A stretch of DNA of 64,000 nucleotides from Linnemannia schmuckeri (lineage: Eukaryota > Mortierellomycota > Mortierellomycetes > Mortierellales > Mortierellaceae). Under the pieces are notes generated by a model. That model made no database searches, had not been told where the DNA came from, and worked only from the letters and a program-made list of their open reading frames with translations. Where the stretch lies: NCBI GenBank assembly GCA_029449235.1, contig JANATG010000007.1, forward strand, positions 496,001-560,000, given 5' to 3'. Below, in pieces: positions 38,060-49,978 of the stretch; position 1 is the stretch's first letter; each line of letters begins with the position of its first letter. A program made the translations under genes and the position numbers.

Positions 38060-40150
38060 ATGCCACTACCACCCCGTCCACGTCCCAAAGTCCTAATCGT
38101 CGGTGCCGGCCTGGGAGGCCTCATGCTTGGCATCCTGCTCGACAAGATCGGCGTCCCCTATCACATCTACGAACGAGCCCTCGAAGTCAAACCCCTAGGT
38201 AAAAAAAAAATCTTTGTTTTGTCGTATATGTGTCTTTACCCTCCTGTTTCGAGACGGTCCCCTATCCCCTCTCGCAACACTTGCCTTTTGCTCGCTTATA
38301 ACTAACCATTGTTTTTTGTCTTTTTTTTTTTTTTTTTTTTTGGATTTGTAGGCGCGCTGATGAGTTTTTCAGGAAATGTGTTGCGCCTATTCGAACAACT
38401 TGGGATGCTGGAGGAGGTACTTAGTATCTCAATCCCGAGTGCAAACTCGCAAATCTACTCGGAGGACATGGACTTGCTGGCTGACCTCGGCATCCCGGGT
38501 TATGAGAGTTTGTATGTCCCATCCTATTCCCCCATCTATTCCTGTCTCACACTTTCTCACTTATGTGGCCTGGACTGACATATCTTCACCGTTTACTTCA
38601 AATATATTTATGTAGGTCGGGATACATGACAATATTCTTTGCCAGACCTGACATGTACCGACTCATCCGATCTAAAGTACCTCCGCAAAACATCACCATG
38701 GACAAGAAAGTCGTTTCCGTCATCGACACCCCTCAGAGCATCAAAATCCTCTGTTCTGACGACACTTCTTACGAAGGCGATATCTTGGTTGGAGCCGATG
38801 GGGCGTACAGTACCATCCGTCGAGAGATGCATGCTCGATTGGAGAAGAAGGGATTGCTCTCGGAAGCGGACAAGCAGGATTTTACGGTACCGTATGTCTG
38901 TATGGTTGGGACAACTACGGCAAGGGACCCGGAGAAGTATCCGGAGTTGAAGGATTCTGTGGCGCATTTGTATCATATCATTGGCAACAGCACCCGATAC
39001 AGTGTAAGGTTTTTTTATTATAAGGATTCGTTTTGTTTTTCCCATGGAAGGTTTTTTGCTCTTTGTTGATGTCGTGTAACGAACACTAATTGACATTGAG
39101 TTGCTCTTCTCTATTTTCCTTCTTCTCCGTCGGCTAATCAGTGGACAACAATCACAATCCCAAAGAACAGGATCTGTTGGAGCGTCATGGCTCAGGTCAA
39201 GTCCGAATCCGAGGCCAGCCAGCTCCGACTCTCCAGCACAGAATGGGGGCCGGAAGCCGCCGAATCCATGATCAAAGAAGTCCACGACTTTCCCATCAAA
39301 TTGGGAGGTGGTGGGGGTATCCTGGGCGACATTATCGATGCCACTCCTCCAGATGTCGTCTCCAAAGTCATGCTTGAGGAGAAGTTGTTTGAGCAGTGGT
39401 CTCATGGACGAATTGTTTTGATCGGTGACGGTAAGTTAAAGAATGCTGTGGCTAACGACTTAGCCTGTCGGTTCTCCCTTTTTTTTGATGTTGCTGTTGC
39501 AAAGCAAAAGAAGTGAGACGTTGTCGGTGCGTCTCTTTCTTGTTTTTCTTTGTTGGCTATGGTGGCCTAACTGACCTCATTCTTTTTTGCATATGCTTCT
39601 CTTTTTTTTATCAATGGTTTCATTTTGTACTTAGCTTGCCACAAGGTAAACGAATGAAAAAACAACTTACCTTATTCCAAAATCACGGGTAAATTATCCT
39701 TATACATATCCAATCCCCTAACGAACTTACTCCCCACACACGCGCTCTAACGACCTCCTATCTAGATGCTCCCAACCTCAGGCCAAGGCGCAATCAACGC
39801 CATGCAAGACGCCCTAATCCTCACAAACTGCATCTACGACCTCCCCGACCTCTCCCTCCCCACTCTAACCTCAACTTTCAAAGACTACCATTTCCAACGC
39901 TACGAACACGCAAAGTGTTGTATCGCATCCTCGAAACTCAACGCCAAAATCTCTTCCGGCCAGACTTGGGCAGAGAAAGTGATAAGGTATTTGGTGTTTA
40001 ATTTTTTGCCGAAATGGATCCAAGTGAGGACTTTTACGCAACATGTGGTGTATAGGCCGCAGGCAAGCTTTTTGCCGGTGGTGGAGGATCGGGGGTCGGT
40101 GGCGTCGTTACCCCAGAAGCCGTCGTGGAGGTATCAGGCCGAGTTGGATG

Positions 40151-40182
<32 letters not shown>

Positions 40183-40212
40183 AAAGCTGGGCCAGCTGCT
40201 CACGAGCTATAG
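38060..40212 (+). CDS. FAD-dependent monooxygenase (PHBH/UbiH-type), 6 exons, 477 aa
   Basis: Exons 38060-38198, 38352-38511, 38616-39003, 39142-39430, 39635-39645 (11 nt), 39766-40212; phases agree. The N-terminus has the Rossmann dinucleotide motif KVLIVGAGLGGLMLGILLDK ending in the ribose-binding Glu (YHIYERA). The DG motif is GDILVGADGAYSTIRR. The second FAD motif is IVLIGDACHKMLPTSGQGAINAMQDA, assembled across three exons. The C-terminus has a hydrophobic patch (VIRYLVFNFLPKWIQV), which may contact a membrane, and an Ala run coded by GCT repeats. Role: NADPH-dependent hydroxylation of an unknown substrate. The alleles of this family in fungi are many, and no biosynthetic cluster surrounds it, so I give no pathway. 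It lies head to head with SCC2 and tail to tail with the ERMP1-like gene. Confidence 0.92.
38321..38341. repeat. T21 tract in monooxygenase intron 1
   Basis: Twenty-one T precede the acceptor at 38350-38351 and serve as the polypyrimidine tract. Confidence 0.75.
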
Positions 40213-40322
40213 ATCTTGTTCTCAAAACACATACGATATCTCATTCTTTTTATTTTTTATTTTTTATTTAATAAACAAATCGCACAAGCACTTTACAAAC
40301 GGAAGAAAAGGAGAGGGTCCAA
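40213..40322. terminator. Bidirectional 3' end between FAD monooxygenase and ERMP1-like gene
   Basis: Only 110 bases separate the two stop codons. An AATAAA for the plus-strand gene lies at 40270-40275 and one for the minus-strand gene at 40263-40268 (read as TTTATT), so the two hexamers almost touch. The block around them is a run of TTTTTATT units. Confidence 0.65.
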
Positions 40323-43300
40323 CTATAACTCGAATCTATCGGTCAAGATAGAAAAGTAGGTCAAGGTAGTCCAGGTCGGCCGCCGCTTAACAATCTGTCT
40401 CATCACTCCAATCTCCCCACTCCCCTCTAACTCCCTCTCCGTATCCCTTCCAAATCCCTCTGTTTCCATAGCCGTCAATTCCACCCTCAACTTGTCATCA
40501 GGACCCGTCGCATAGTATTCCAGATCAACCCTCCACCCATCACTGACAAACCCGCCTACATGTCGAATCACATAATGCGTCGGGTACGGGAACGGATCCG
40601 ATGAGCCCAAGGACCACGACGAGAGATGGGTATCGAAACTGGCGACGGTCCAGATATACTCGGGGTGGGTACACAGGATGGTCAAGCGACGCAGACCCGT
40701 CTTGGGATCGTAGTGAACATTCTCGGCAGTTAACTTGGGTGCGTCTCGAATCAGATCCGTCAGAGGTGCGTTCGACTCGGCAATGGTCTTGTTGGTCGTC
40801 TGGGCACGGATATAAGGCGTTGTGTCCAGGACATAGGACTCCAAGAACTGGTTGAAAGGGTAGATAGCGTTCCAGTCGGTCGGGTTATCGGATGCAGTTC
40901 GGAATGTAGATTTGGCGTTGAACATCGCCTCGACTTCGGTCACATAAGGCTCATAGAATGGGCCAGGATCGGCATGGGCCAGGTAGAGGACCGACTCGCC
41001 AGAGACCATGTTGCGGACGTGCTGGACAAACACGCGCTTGGGGTGGAGTTCGTCATAAGGAGACATGATAGCCGACGATAAGAGAATGATGATCAAGTGG
41101 AAGGCAAGGAGGACAAGAATAATGCGCTTGAGGACCTTGCGACCAAACCGGTGAGCAAAGGCGAGCAAAGGTGGGCAAAACACAAACGTGACAAAACCCG
41201 ACAAGACGGCAACGATATGATCGACGGGGGCATCTACACCAATACGACCAGTCAAAGGAATAAACATGTCCAGCAGACTGAAGCAGACGAACGAAAAGTA
41301 CGATGTCGGGAGGAGGGCTGCGATAAAGTAAGTCGCATAGTCAATACTGAACACTTCAGGTCCATCGCGGCGTTCTATGGCTGCCTTCTTGTGGTTGAAG
41401 ATCAAGGCGACTGTGATGCTGAGGGCAAAAAGCGCAAAGACATAACTGCTCGCAAGTCCGACATACGAGACTACACCGAGAGCGATCGTAAAGAACAGCT
41501 GGAGACTGGAAAAGGTGCTCAATTCGTTGGCGCCACTGCTTGCTTTCTTGTTGTGGAAGAAATACTGGACCGTAAACATTCCGGCCAGGGACATGGGTCC
41601 GAAGAGGAAGACCGACAGCCACTCGTGCGAGAACCACTGCATTGAAGTGCCCAGAGCCTTGAGTAAGACGACCGAAAAGTTGGGTATGAGTAGTGCGACA
41701 ATGAACGAGAGGAAGATCGACACGGTGCCTCGGACCGATGGACGGGAGATCTGAGACGCCATCGTCAACAGGGCAATTCCGCCAATCAGCACATGCGACC
41801 GGATCGCGGCTGTCCAGGAGTAGGCGACAAAGAAGAGCCCAAACACATCAAAGAAAACCACGCTCGACGTCATCTCGAGGCCGACCAGGTTTGCCTCGTT
41901 GGTCAGGTATGTCGCCAAGGCAAGGGCATTCTCACCCATATGCTGAGGCAGCCCGCTTTCCAAGAATTCGTCCAGGTCCAAGTGGGTGTGATACAAATAG
42001 CTGTTCTTGTAAACTGCCATATCCAGTCCTGTTAAGTTACCGTAGTCATAAAATTGCCGAAAGTCGGTGTCGGAGAGGATGAGCCCGGTAGCAAACAAAT
42101 CATTGGCAAGGACGGTTCCATGAGGATAAGGAACAGTGGTGTAGGCATCGATCATTTCCCGCGAGTTGGCCTGGAAGAGAATCTCGGGACCAGATGTGCC
42201 GCATGCCTCAAGATTGACGACCGCGCGCACCTTGTCCTTGAGTTCGTGCTGAGTAATAAAATAATGCGACGCGTCCTGCAGAGACTCTTCTCCTCCATTA
42301 AACACTATCGATCGTACACGTAGTCGTCGGAAAAAAAACGAAGCAACGGTTAAAATATTGGCAAAATAAGAGCCAAGCCTAGGCACGAACATAAGCTACC
42401 AACATACACAATGAGATTTGAAAACGATCGCACTTACGGAAAATGATACTATTCTTCTTAGGAGCGGGTCGGAGGGACATGATGCGAAGGATCTCCATCA
42501 TGACACCGCAACCGAGGGCATCATCAGCAGCTCCAGGACTGCCAAGAGTTGTATCGTAGTGAGCATTCAACAGAATAGCATTTTCGTCGCACTCGGGACC
42601 ACAGGACAGACGGACGATGATGTTGGTCATGTTAGTATACATCTTCATCACCACTGTGTGACAATACCATTAGGGGCGAAGAGAAAAGAAGGAAAAAAAG
42701 GCTTAGTTCATGTGGTAACTATTCTACTTCCCTTATCGAAAAGCAAGATGACGATGAAGGAGGATGTTGAAGGATGAAAGGAAAGTGGCAGAAAGAGCAG
42801 TGACAACAAACCTTTGGACATGAAGTCAAAGCGGTGGGATCCATCTCCGACTTGGACCCACATGTCAAAGTTGGGCAAATCCTGTGAACCTCGAAGAGAC
42901 TCGAGTCTGGCCTGATCTTTCAAAGCCGCAAGTTCTTTGATGAGATAGTTCTTTGTCTCAAGTTCCTGCTCTGTGCCGACGACTCTGTAGCCAATGTCTC
43001 TGGTCATATGTCGGACGATGACTCGGACATTCTCCTCCGAGAACTGGAGCTTGCCCGTGACGGGATCTTGACCCTCATAGACAGGGACAGGGAGCGTGTA
43101 GTGGATCTGGAACATGACCATGACAATCACAGCCAGGAACCCGAGGAAGACAGCCCAGGCGGAAAGGATGGTCTTGAGGCCAGAGAAACCAGAATGGGTC
43201 TTCGTGGCGGTGCCAAGGCTGTACTGACTGGTGGTGCTGGCGGATTTGCGGTGGTGGCCTGTGCTTGCACTTGAAGTCCGGTGGTCGGCCATAAATGCGC

Positions 43301-43442
43301 CACCAAAGGGAGAGCGGATGGCGGCGTCGACTAGAGTCTCGGGGGAGAAGAGGGAAACGGTGGGGGTATTGTTGTTGTCGTCATCGTCATTGTCAAAGGC
43401 GTTGTTGAAATGGCGATGTTTGAGGGCGTTGATAGTTTCCAT
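40323..43442 (-). CDS. ERMP1: ERMP1/Pff1-like M28 zinc metallopeptidase, multi-spanning membrane protein, 3 exons, 942 aa
   Basis: Minus-strand exons: 43442-42812, 42653-42438, 42304-40323; phases agree. A cytosolic Ser-rich N-terminus is followed by one membrane segment (WAVFLGFLAVIVMVMF). The M28 peptidase domain (about residues 130-420) keeps the zinc and catalytic residues: H and D of LLNAHYDTT, D of PGAADDALG, both E of FNGGEES, E of VNLEACG and H of YHTHLDLDEF. Several membrane helices follow, then the lumenal C-terminal domain with TPYIRAQTTNKTIAES. Family: ERMP1 (ER) and fungal Pff1 (vacuole). Role: membrane-bound peptidase; the substrate is unknown. The left-edge gene is its paralogue. 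With the active-site set complete, this copy should be catalytically competent. Confidence 0.93.
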
Positions 43443-45017
43443 TCAGGCTGTATGTGTATATATTTTGGGCTGTTGAAATGCAGAGGAGAGGGAAATAAGG
43501 AAGAGGGAGGTAGAGAAGGAAAAGGAGGTGGAGAGGGAAGATAGAACAACAAAAAGATGGATATCTATGAAGAGAAGGAAATGGTCATAAAAATGTGCGA
43601 GAGAATTGTTTTTTTTGATATTCGTCAGAGGGAAGTCTGTAAGGAGAGGGAGGTAAGGAAATGAAAAGAGCGAAGGCGGCACTCTTGCCAGAATGAGAAA
43701 GGGGCAGGCAAGGGAAGTGGAGGATAGGAGGATGAAGAGGAGGAATAAGAGAAGAAGAAACAAGGAACAAAGAAATATATAAAAAAAGGCGGGGATGAGC
43801 AGCATTGATTAATAGGGATGACTAGTGGCGGTGAAATGAAACAGCTGCTTGCCTTCTTCAGTCGCTATTCCACTAGACGAGGCCGGGGGTCATGCATGCC
43901 CCAGAGAGAGAGTAGGAGGGGGGATATTCAATCGATTGTTGACCACTCGTAGTAGACCACAGGAACAAGTACAAACAGGTTCAGGGCCACAGGAAGGATA
44001 CGTAAGAGGGAATCGTCTCTAATAAGAAAAAGCTACGGCGACTGACTGGATAGATTGGCTGAATGGATGGATGGATGGCTGGCTAGCTGAGGATGACTTG
44101 ACAGAGACAGAGGAGGAAGAAGGACAACTTACTCCAATACTCCGAGGCCAAGCAGGCATACTACAGGAGGACTATAATGACTACTGCATCAACCTACACT
44201 CACACGAACACAAGGCATATAAACAAACGAGCAAGCACCTCTTCAATCCACTCCTCGTGTCCTTTTTTGTTCTCTTGTCTTTCTGCTACTGATCTGTCAT
44301 CACCCCAAGCGAGTGGGCCATACAAAATGCATGGGCCACACGGCGTAAAATACACGCAATCGGACCCCAACTTAACCCTATTTCTTTCAGCCTCGTGTCC
44401 GTGTCCGTGATCGAAACACAAAACAGTGGAGGTAAGAAGGAGAAGGAAAAGATAAACAAAACACATACACACACGCAAATGGATCATAATTCGTGTGCCT
44501 TGAACTCTTTGTGCTCTGCATGTTGCGCTTTGGTCAATCTAAACCTCCTCGTAAAGCGAATCTTTTTCAACATGTCAGAACGCCATTTGTGTGTGCGTCT
44601 ACTTTTCGGACTTTTGCGCTTTGTTTGTTGCGCTTATTTGTTGTATATTCAATGTGAGCAAGAAAGGATGAAGAATCACCCCTCGCCGAAGAGCCCTCGG
44701 ATTAGTTTTTCCCTTCTGAGTCAGTGCTTACTTCCTACTCTCTTTTCTTCTTAACGCAAAGAAAGAGACCGTGTGATGCCCTCTCGTGGTCCTATCGTCA
44801 GACGAAATGGACACTCAAGTCAGGAGCTTTAAGTGAGATGGATCGGAGATTGCACGAATAAAGGTCGCGTGCAATTCAGGGGCATAAATAGTAAACAATG
44901 GGCTATTTCGGGCATCATTTTCTTACTACTATCACTACTACACGTCCCTGAAGTGTTACAACAATAGCTGGGGTTAGCTTTATTTTGCTTATCATTTCAG
45001 AAGAGGGAAAGAACGGC
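43443..45017. other. Intergenic region: ERMP1-like promoter and coilin 3' side
   Basis: The 1.57-kb gap is purine-rich (GGAGAGGGAA...) for about 350 bases above the ERMP1-like start, the mirror of the CT-rich leaders seen at plus-strand genes. The rest shows no gene. A 119-residue open frame at 44395-44754 is cysteine- and leucine-rich by composition but has no start context or domain, and I do not call it. Confidence 0.45.
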
Positions 45018-47124
45018 CTACTTCTTGGAGATAATCCGGCAGTCAGCGAGTCCCAGAATGTCCAGGAAAACAATGCCTCGACGAGCACGCTCAACCTCTT
45101 CCTCGTCATAGATGTCAAACTTGCCCAGAATAGGGTTACCATCATCGTCCAGTTGAACAGGTGTTCTGAACTGCCGTGCGAGTTGAACCTCGGCTGTCAT
45201 GTCCGTCATCGAAGTAGAAAGTACCGTCGCCTCTTTGAAGTCAGAGATAATAGGCTCGTACGAAGGACCCATCTCCAACGTCTAAGAAAAGTATATCACA
45301 AAGGTATTCCAGTTCAGCAGGGTGTTCAACAAGCGTCTAGTGAGCTGTTTGCTATTGAAGAGCAGTTTCCACAAAACAGCACATACCTTGAACGCAATCA
45401 AATCACCGACAGCCAGATTATCTTCTGATTTAGGCAGACTGTTGTAGTCCCGAGGAGTTATGTCCACTCCAGACGTGTCGTCAGAGTCCTTCTCAGTTGT
45501 CACTATCTTGTTGTTTCCCGAATCCTTCTGCTTGACGAGGATCTCGGGCTGAGGTGCTGCCGGTGGTTCTTGGGCCGTGCCGTTGGACCTCTGGCTGGAT
45601 CGAGTGACACGCTTTGGGGTCGTCTTGGTCATGAACTCGCTGTCCTTGAGGTCAACGCTAGTCATGATGACTTTCGGTGGCGCAGAAGTTTGAGCAGTTG
45701 ATTTCCCGTTCGCCTGAGGAGAGGTTGTCTTCTTGTTGTCGTGAGCAGAGTCCTTTCCATTTGCTTGAGATGCAGCCTTTGCGGCCTTTCCAGACGTCTG
45801 GAGGGGTGGCGTCGCTGACGTCGCTGGCGTGGTGTCGGCGAGTCTCGTTACCGCTATGGGGCGTCTCTTCAAAGGGTTGGTGCCCGAAGGGTCTGATTGC
45901 GAGTCTGCTTCTTCACGAGCCTCAGCGAGTTTCATCTTGAGAAGTCTTCGACGCGCGTTCCGGGACTTCGTTGCGCCCATACCCTTTCCTGGAACTATCC
46001 GGGTGGCGACTGCCTTCGTTTCGTTCTTCTTGTTGCTGACGCTGTCGCTGCTGCTGCTGCTGCTGCTGCTATCAGAATCACTGTCGTCGCTGCTGTCAGA
46101 ATCGCTGTTACTGCTGTCCGACGAGTCCTTGCTACTATCAGAGGAATCGCTGCTGCTGCTGTCGGAAGAGTCATCATCGGAAGAGCTCTCGGTCGCCGTT
46201 GTTTTCTTCCGCTGTGATGATGATTCTGGCGCGAAAAGGACCTCCCGTCTTTCGTTCACGGATTTTTTACGGTCAATGGCCGCTGTTCTGTTGTTTTTCA
46301 GCCCCTTGGTACCGGCTGTCACAGCGCCCTTGGGGTTCTGAGCGTTGGTGTTTGCGGTGTTGTTGTTGATGATCGTGTTGAGGGCTGCATTTGCCTTATT
46401 CTTGTTGTCCTTGCTTTGCGCCTTGCCGCTAACTTTGGGTGTCGACTGCTGATTATTTTGTTGCGACTTGTTGTTGCTATTCTGTTGTGTCTGGCTATTG
46501 TTGTTCTTCTTCGCCTTCTTGGTGTTCTGTTTGTTCTTTTTGTTGTTCTTCTGCCCATTGGGTTGCTGTTGCTGTTGCTGTTGTCTCTGTTGACTCTCTC
46601 CAGACTGCTGCTTTTGTGCGTTGTCCTGTTTGGCAAGTGGTACTGTTGGTTTCTTGCTGTGTGGTGTGGACTTCATCTTTTTCGACGATCTCCTAGCACT
46701 GTTTGAGAGTCCAGCGTCCTCACTCGATCGCTTCTTTCCTCCTGATACTGGAAGGTGGCGTGGTGGCAAGCTGTCGCCCTTTCTCCTGATCATGACTCTA
46801 AAAAGCAAAAAAAAACGGCTCGAAAATTTAAAGCCTGTCGTATTTTGGTTGGGCTTGTTCTCCTTTTCGATATAAAGTGTGCGTACGATCCAAAGAAACA
46901 ACATACTGGAGAAGGTCGCCATCTTTCAAGGAACCAGCAATGGTAGATGCCGGCAAGAGGAAGAACCCATCGAGATCGAGACGCGTGGTCTTGCAGTGTT
47001 GATCCAGATTGAAGCCCTTCCTGACGGCCCGTTGGAGGTCGCGGATAGTCGAGCACGAGGCAGGGACCTCGTACCAGCACTTGTATGCTGGCAGTGGGTC
47101 CTCGAAGGTCAGGCGGATTCGCAT
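45018..47124 (-). CDS. COIL: Coilin homologue (Cajal body scaffold), 3 exons, 630 aa
   Basis: Minus-strand exons: 47124-46907, 46797-45387, 45281-45018; phases agree. The N-terminal ~85 residues resemble the coilin ubiquitin-like self-association domain: MRIRLTFEDPLPAYKCWYEV, then a DLDGFFLLPASTIAGSLKDGDLLQ segment. The middle is low-complexity: Lys-rich, Gln/Asn-rich (around residues 150-230), then acidic Ser/Asp repeats like the phosphoserine tract of coilin. The C-terminus has the tudor-like coilin domain: LAVGDLIAFKTLEMGPSYEPIISDFKEATVL, RQFRTPVQLDDDGNPILGKFD. Role from the family: scaffold of nuclear Cajal bodies in snRNP maturation. The order N-domain, Ser-rich linker, tudor-like domain is what identifies it; single-domain similarity is modest. 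It is divergent from the splicing factor RBM22. Confidence 0.85.
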
Positions 47125-47446
47125 GGTGAAGAGTAAAAGGAGTGCTTTTCCGAATTTGTCAGCTGGTGGTGGGCGGTATGCTGATTGAATTCCTGATCAA
47201 CGGTTAGGAATGAGCTGTCGTCCTTTGTGATTGTCTCGCGTCGTCTATGTGTAGTCAAAGTGAAGGCACAAAAGAAGTTAAAAGAAGTGCAAAGCAGAAA
47301 AAGAGGGTCGAAATTGATTGATAAGCCACCTCTCCAAGTTAAAGAGTTTATCTGCGCTTGATCAGACAACTCGCATCACACCTCTCCACTCACCGCTTGT
47401 TTGCCACTCCTCTCTCTTCAACCTCCTTTATCATCAATACAGCGCC
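47125..47446. promoter_or_regulatory. Shared divergent promoter of coilin and RBM22/SLT11
   Basis: Only 322 bases separate the two start codons, so both 5' UTRs and promoters must fit here. I see no clear TATA box. A CT-rich leader (47390-47430) precedes the RBM22 ATG. Confidence 0.6.
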
Positions 47447-49014
47447 ATGGCTCAAATCAAAGCAGATCCCAACAAAGTCTCATGGGAGGAATCGGTACTT
47501 GCAGCCACAGACATCGCAGACGCAACTGTGAACAACCAGGCAATCTCGGCTACTATTACTCGTTGTGGCAAAGTATTTTAACCAACCCAATCACTTTGCC
47601 TCCATTCATGCAATTAGGCCTTCCCCATTCTCTGTGAAACGTGCCTAGGTGACAACCCTTACTTACGCATGGTATGACATCAGCACTCAGGACGAACATT
47701 TGTCATGGATAAAAAGAATGGAAGATACAGCCGGCTTACCGGACAGCGGACTAACCAAAAGCTTATTCGCTTTTTTTACCTACATTATTTTAGACCAAGC
47801 AATCACAAGCAAAAGCTTGCAAGGTCTGCGAACGACCCTTCACAGTGTTCCGTTGGTGTCCAGGTGTAGGCATGCGCTTCAAGAAGACAGAGATTTGCCA
47901 GACATGCTCCAAGGTCAAGAACGTTTGCCAGACTTGTCTCTTGGATTTGGAGTTTGGGTTGCCTGTGCAAGTTCGTGATACTGCCCTCGGACTGGAAGAC
48001 AATGCACCCCGATCAGAAGTTAACAAGGAATACTTTGCCCAGAACATGGATGCACACGTACGTTGTTTGACCTTTTATTATTGTATGTCTAAAATGTCGA
48101 ATACTTCTTTATGCTCTTATTCAGCGGCAATATGGCTGACAAGTTTGCTTTTTTACTTGCCTTTGTTTCGTTTACTTGAATAGTTTCAAAGCACAGAAAA
48201 TGGACTTGGATCAGGAGGATTCGGGAAGGCAGAGTCCGCGGGGCGTGAGATGTTGAAGAAGCTGCAGAGGACTGAGCCCTATTACAAGCGCAACAGACAG
48301 CACATTTGCTCATTCTTTGTCAAGGGAAACTGTACGCGTGGAGCTGAATGTCCTTACCGTCACGAGATGCCTCTGGAGGGAGAGTTGAAGAACCAGAACC
48401 TCAAGGATCGATACTATGGAACCAACGATCCTGTCGCCCGCAAGATCCTTGCTGGGCCCAAGGCTGGAGGCGGAGGACGGCAATTCACCCCACCAGACGA
48501 CAAGACCATTGTAAGCATCCGCGTCCATTTTTCAGTCTCAATATTTCTTTTATCTCACGCGTATATCCAAGAAAGGACTCATTACTAATTGAGATTTTCT
48601 CTCTTTTTATTTTGTTGTGTTGTTTAGACCTCGCTGTTCATTACTGGATTGACAGATGCGGTGCAGGAGAAGGACTTGAAAGGATTCTTTTACGTGTTTG
48701 GAGAGCTCAAGTCGGTTGTGATTGCACGCAAGAACAACTGCGCGTTTATCAACTTTGCGACCAGAGCAGGAGCCGAGTTGGCATTCGAGAAGGCAGGAGG
48801 AGGCATTAATCTCGAAGGCGCAGCGTTGCGGGTGTCATGGGCTAAATCAAGACCTGTTGGCGCCAAGAGTGAACAACAGAAGGCTGGCCCTACACCTGGA
48901 GCTGTTATGGATGCCCTGCAGGCGGGCCCTCCCCCTCCCCCCGGCAGCAACTCCAAGGTTGCGTACCCAAGCCAAGATCCTACTTACCAGGGTTCAACCA
49001 GCAAGTATAGGTAG
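47447..49014 (+). CDS. RBM22: Pre-mRNA splicing factor RBM22 (Slt11/Ecm2-type), 5 exons, 359 aa
   Basis: Exons 47447-47494, 47618-47671, 47794-48057, 48184-48510, 48628-49014; each is a multiple of three. The N-terminus holds the Cys-rich zinc-binding region: WEESAFPILCETCLGDNP, ACKVCERPFTVFRWCPG, ICQTCSKVKNVCQTCLLDLEFGLP. A CCCH finger follows (HICSFFVKGNCTRGAECPYRH, C-x7-C-x5-C-x3-H), then KDRYYGTNDPVA and one RRM (TSLFITGLTDAV, ARKNNCAFINFATRAGAE). The tail is proline-rich and ends with the conserved HYPSQDP-like YPSQDPTYQ. Role from the family: component of the activated spliceosome that contacts U6 and the intron and helps form the catalytic core. Close, colinear match to human RBM22 as I remember it; the fungal proteins Cwc2 and Ecm2 each match part of it. 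A nearby AATAAA is at 49062-49067. Confidence 0.96.
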
Positions 49015-49804
49015 ACATTGTTGGTGACTGGTATGATTATTGCGTGCAGCTAAGTGACTTGAATAAAATAGCACGTTTTGCAGTTAAACCAAGTATTTGG
49101 GCTCGCCGGCCGTACCTGTCCTTGGTTCTCGGCGGCGACAGATGAATGTTCAGAGTGATGCTACAGTTGTCAGGAAGGGGTCGGATTCTATGTACAATGG
49201 TTAATAAAATCGAAAGCAGTAACATCAACAGCGTCAGCCTCAATGGGATCAGCTTCCGCAAAACCGACATTATTAAATGGCAATTGCTCAAGCAAGACTG
49301 ATAAGAAATTGATTGAAAAAATTGAAAGAAATCGATCATGAGAATTTGGTGGCGTGAATTTATTTTTTTTGACTCAAAACTCAACCTCAACAATATCACC
49401 GCCGTTCTACCGTCATCGTCTCTTCATTGCTTTGACCTTGTAGCTTTTCCTCGTTTGAAAAATGGAACAAATGCCAACTTCACACCACTGCGTCAAAAGA
49501 AGACTCTGGGTATTCAAGGGCATTGAAAAAAAGGTTCCTTGTAGTCCTCTGAGCATAACCTACTTGGGGGTAGTATTTAGTTGATTTGACTGCAAGAACT
49601 GTAGTATGCAATAATTGATCTTCAACCTTAGGATATCCCAAACTCCCTCTATGGATGGATGTGTGCTGGGGTTGGAATAAACATGTCCGCCATCTATCTC
49701 TTCTATTGATGGCTTTGTTTATAGAGCATGAGGCCATAGGGTTGCTTGGTTCAAAAATCCTGTTTAAGGTCCTCGAGTGACGGATAGGCATGGACTATGA
49801 GTTA

Positions 49805-49842
49805 TTTTTTTTTTTTTTTTTTGGGGGGGGGGGGGGGGGGGG
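49805..49842. repeat. T18-G20 homopolymer junction
   Basis: Eighteen T run directly into twenty G on the plus strand. G20 is unique in the window and can form a G-quadruplex. Confidence 0.85.
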
Positions 49843-49978
49843 CATGAGCTTGTTATTGGACATCGAAGGGAAACACGCTGCGTCTATAGGGGCTCGTTTT
49901 AGTTCTACAAAGAGAAATGAAAAAAAAAATTGAACGAGTGTAGACTTTTCTTGGTTTTCCAACAAGAGCCCATTCTTT

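Noticed and set aside
41097..41645. 182-residue plus-strand frame antisense to the ERMP1-like gene
   Set aside because: It is a mirror of the conserved coding strand with no features of its own.
44395..44754. 119-residue plus-strand open frame rich in Cys and Leu
   Set aside because: It has no start context, no intron or domain, and lies in a gap next to purine-rich non-coding DNA; composition looks like chance.
49480..49791. 103-residue minus-strand open frame in the gene-free gap
   Set aside because: No recognisable motif, ends close to homopolymers, and no neighbouring exons connect with it.
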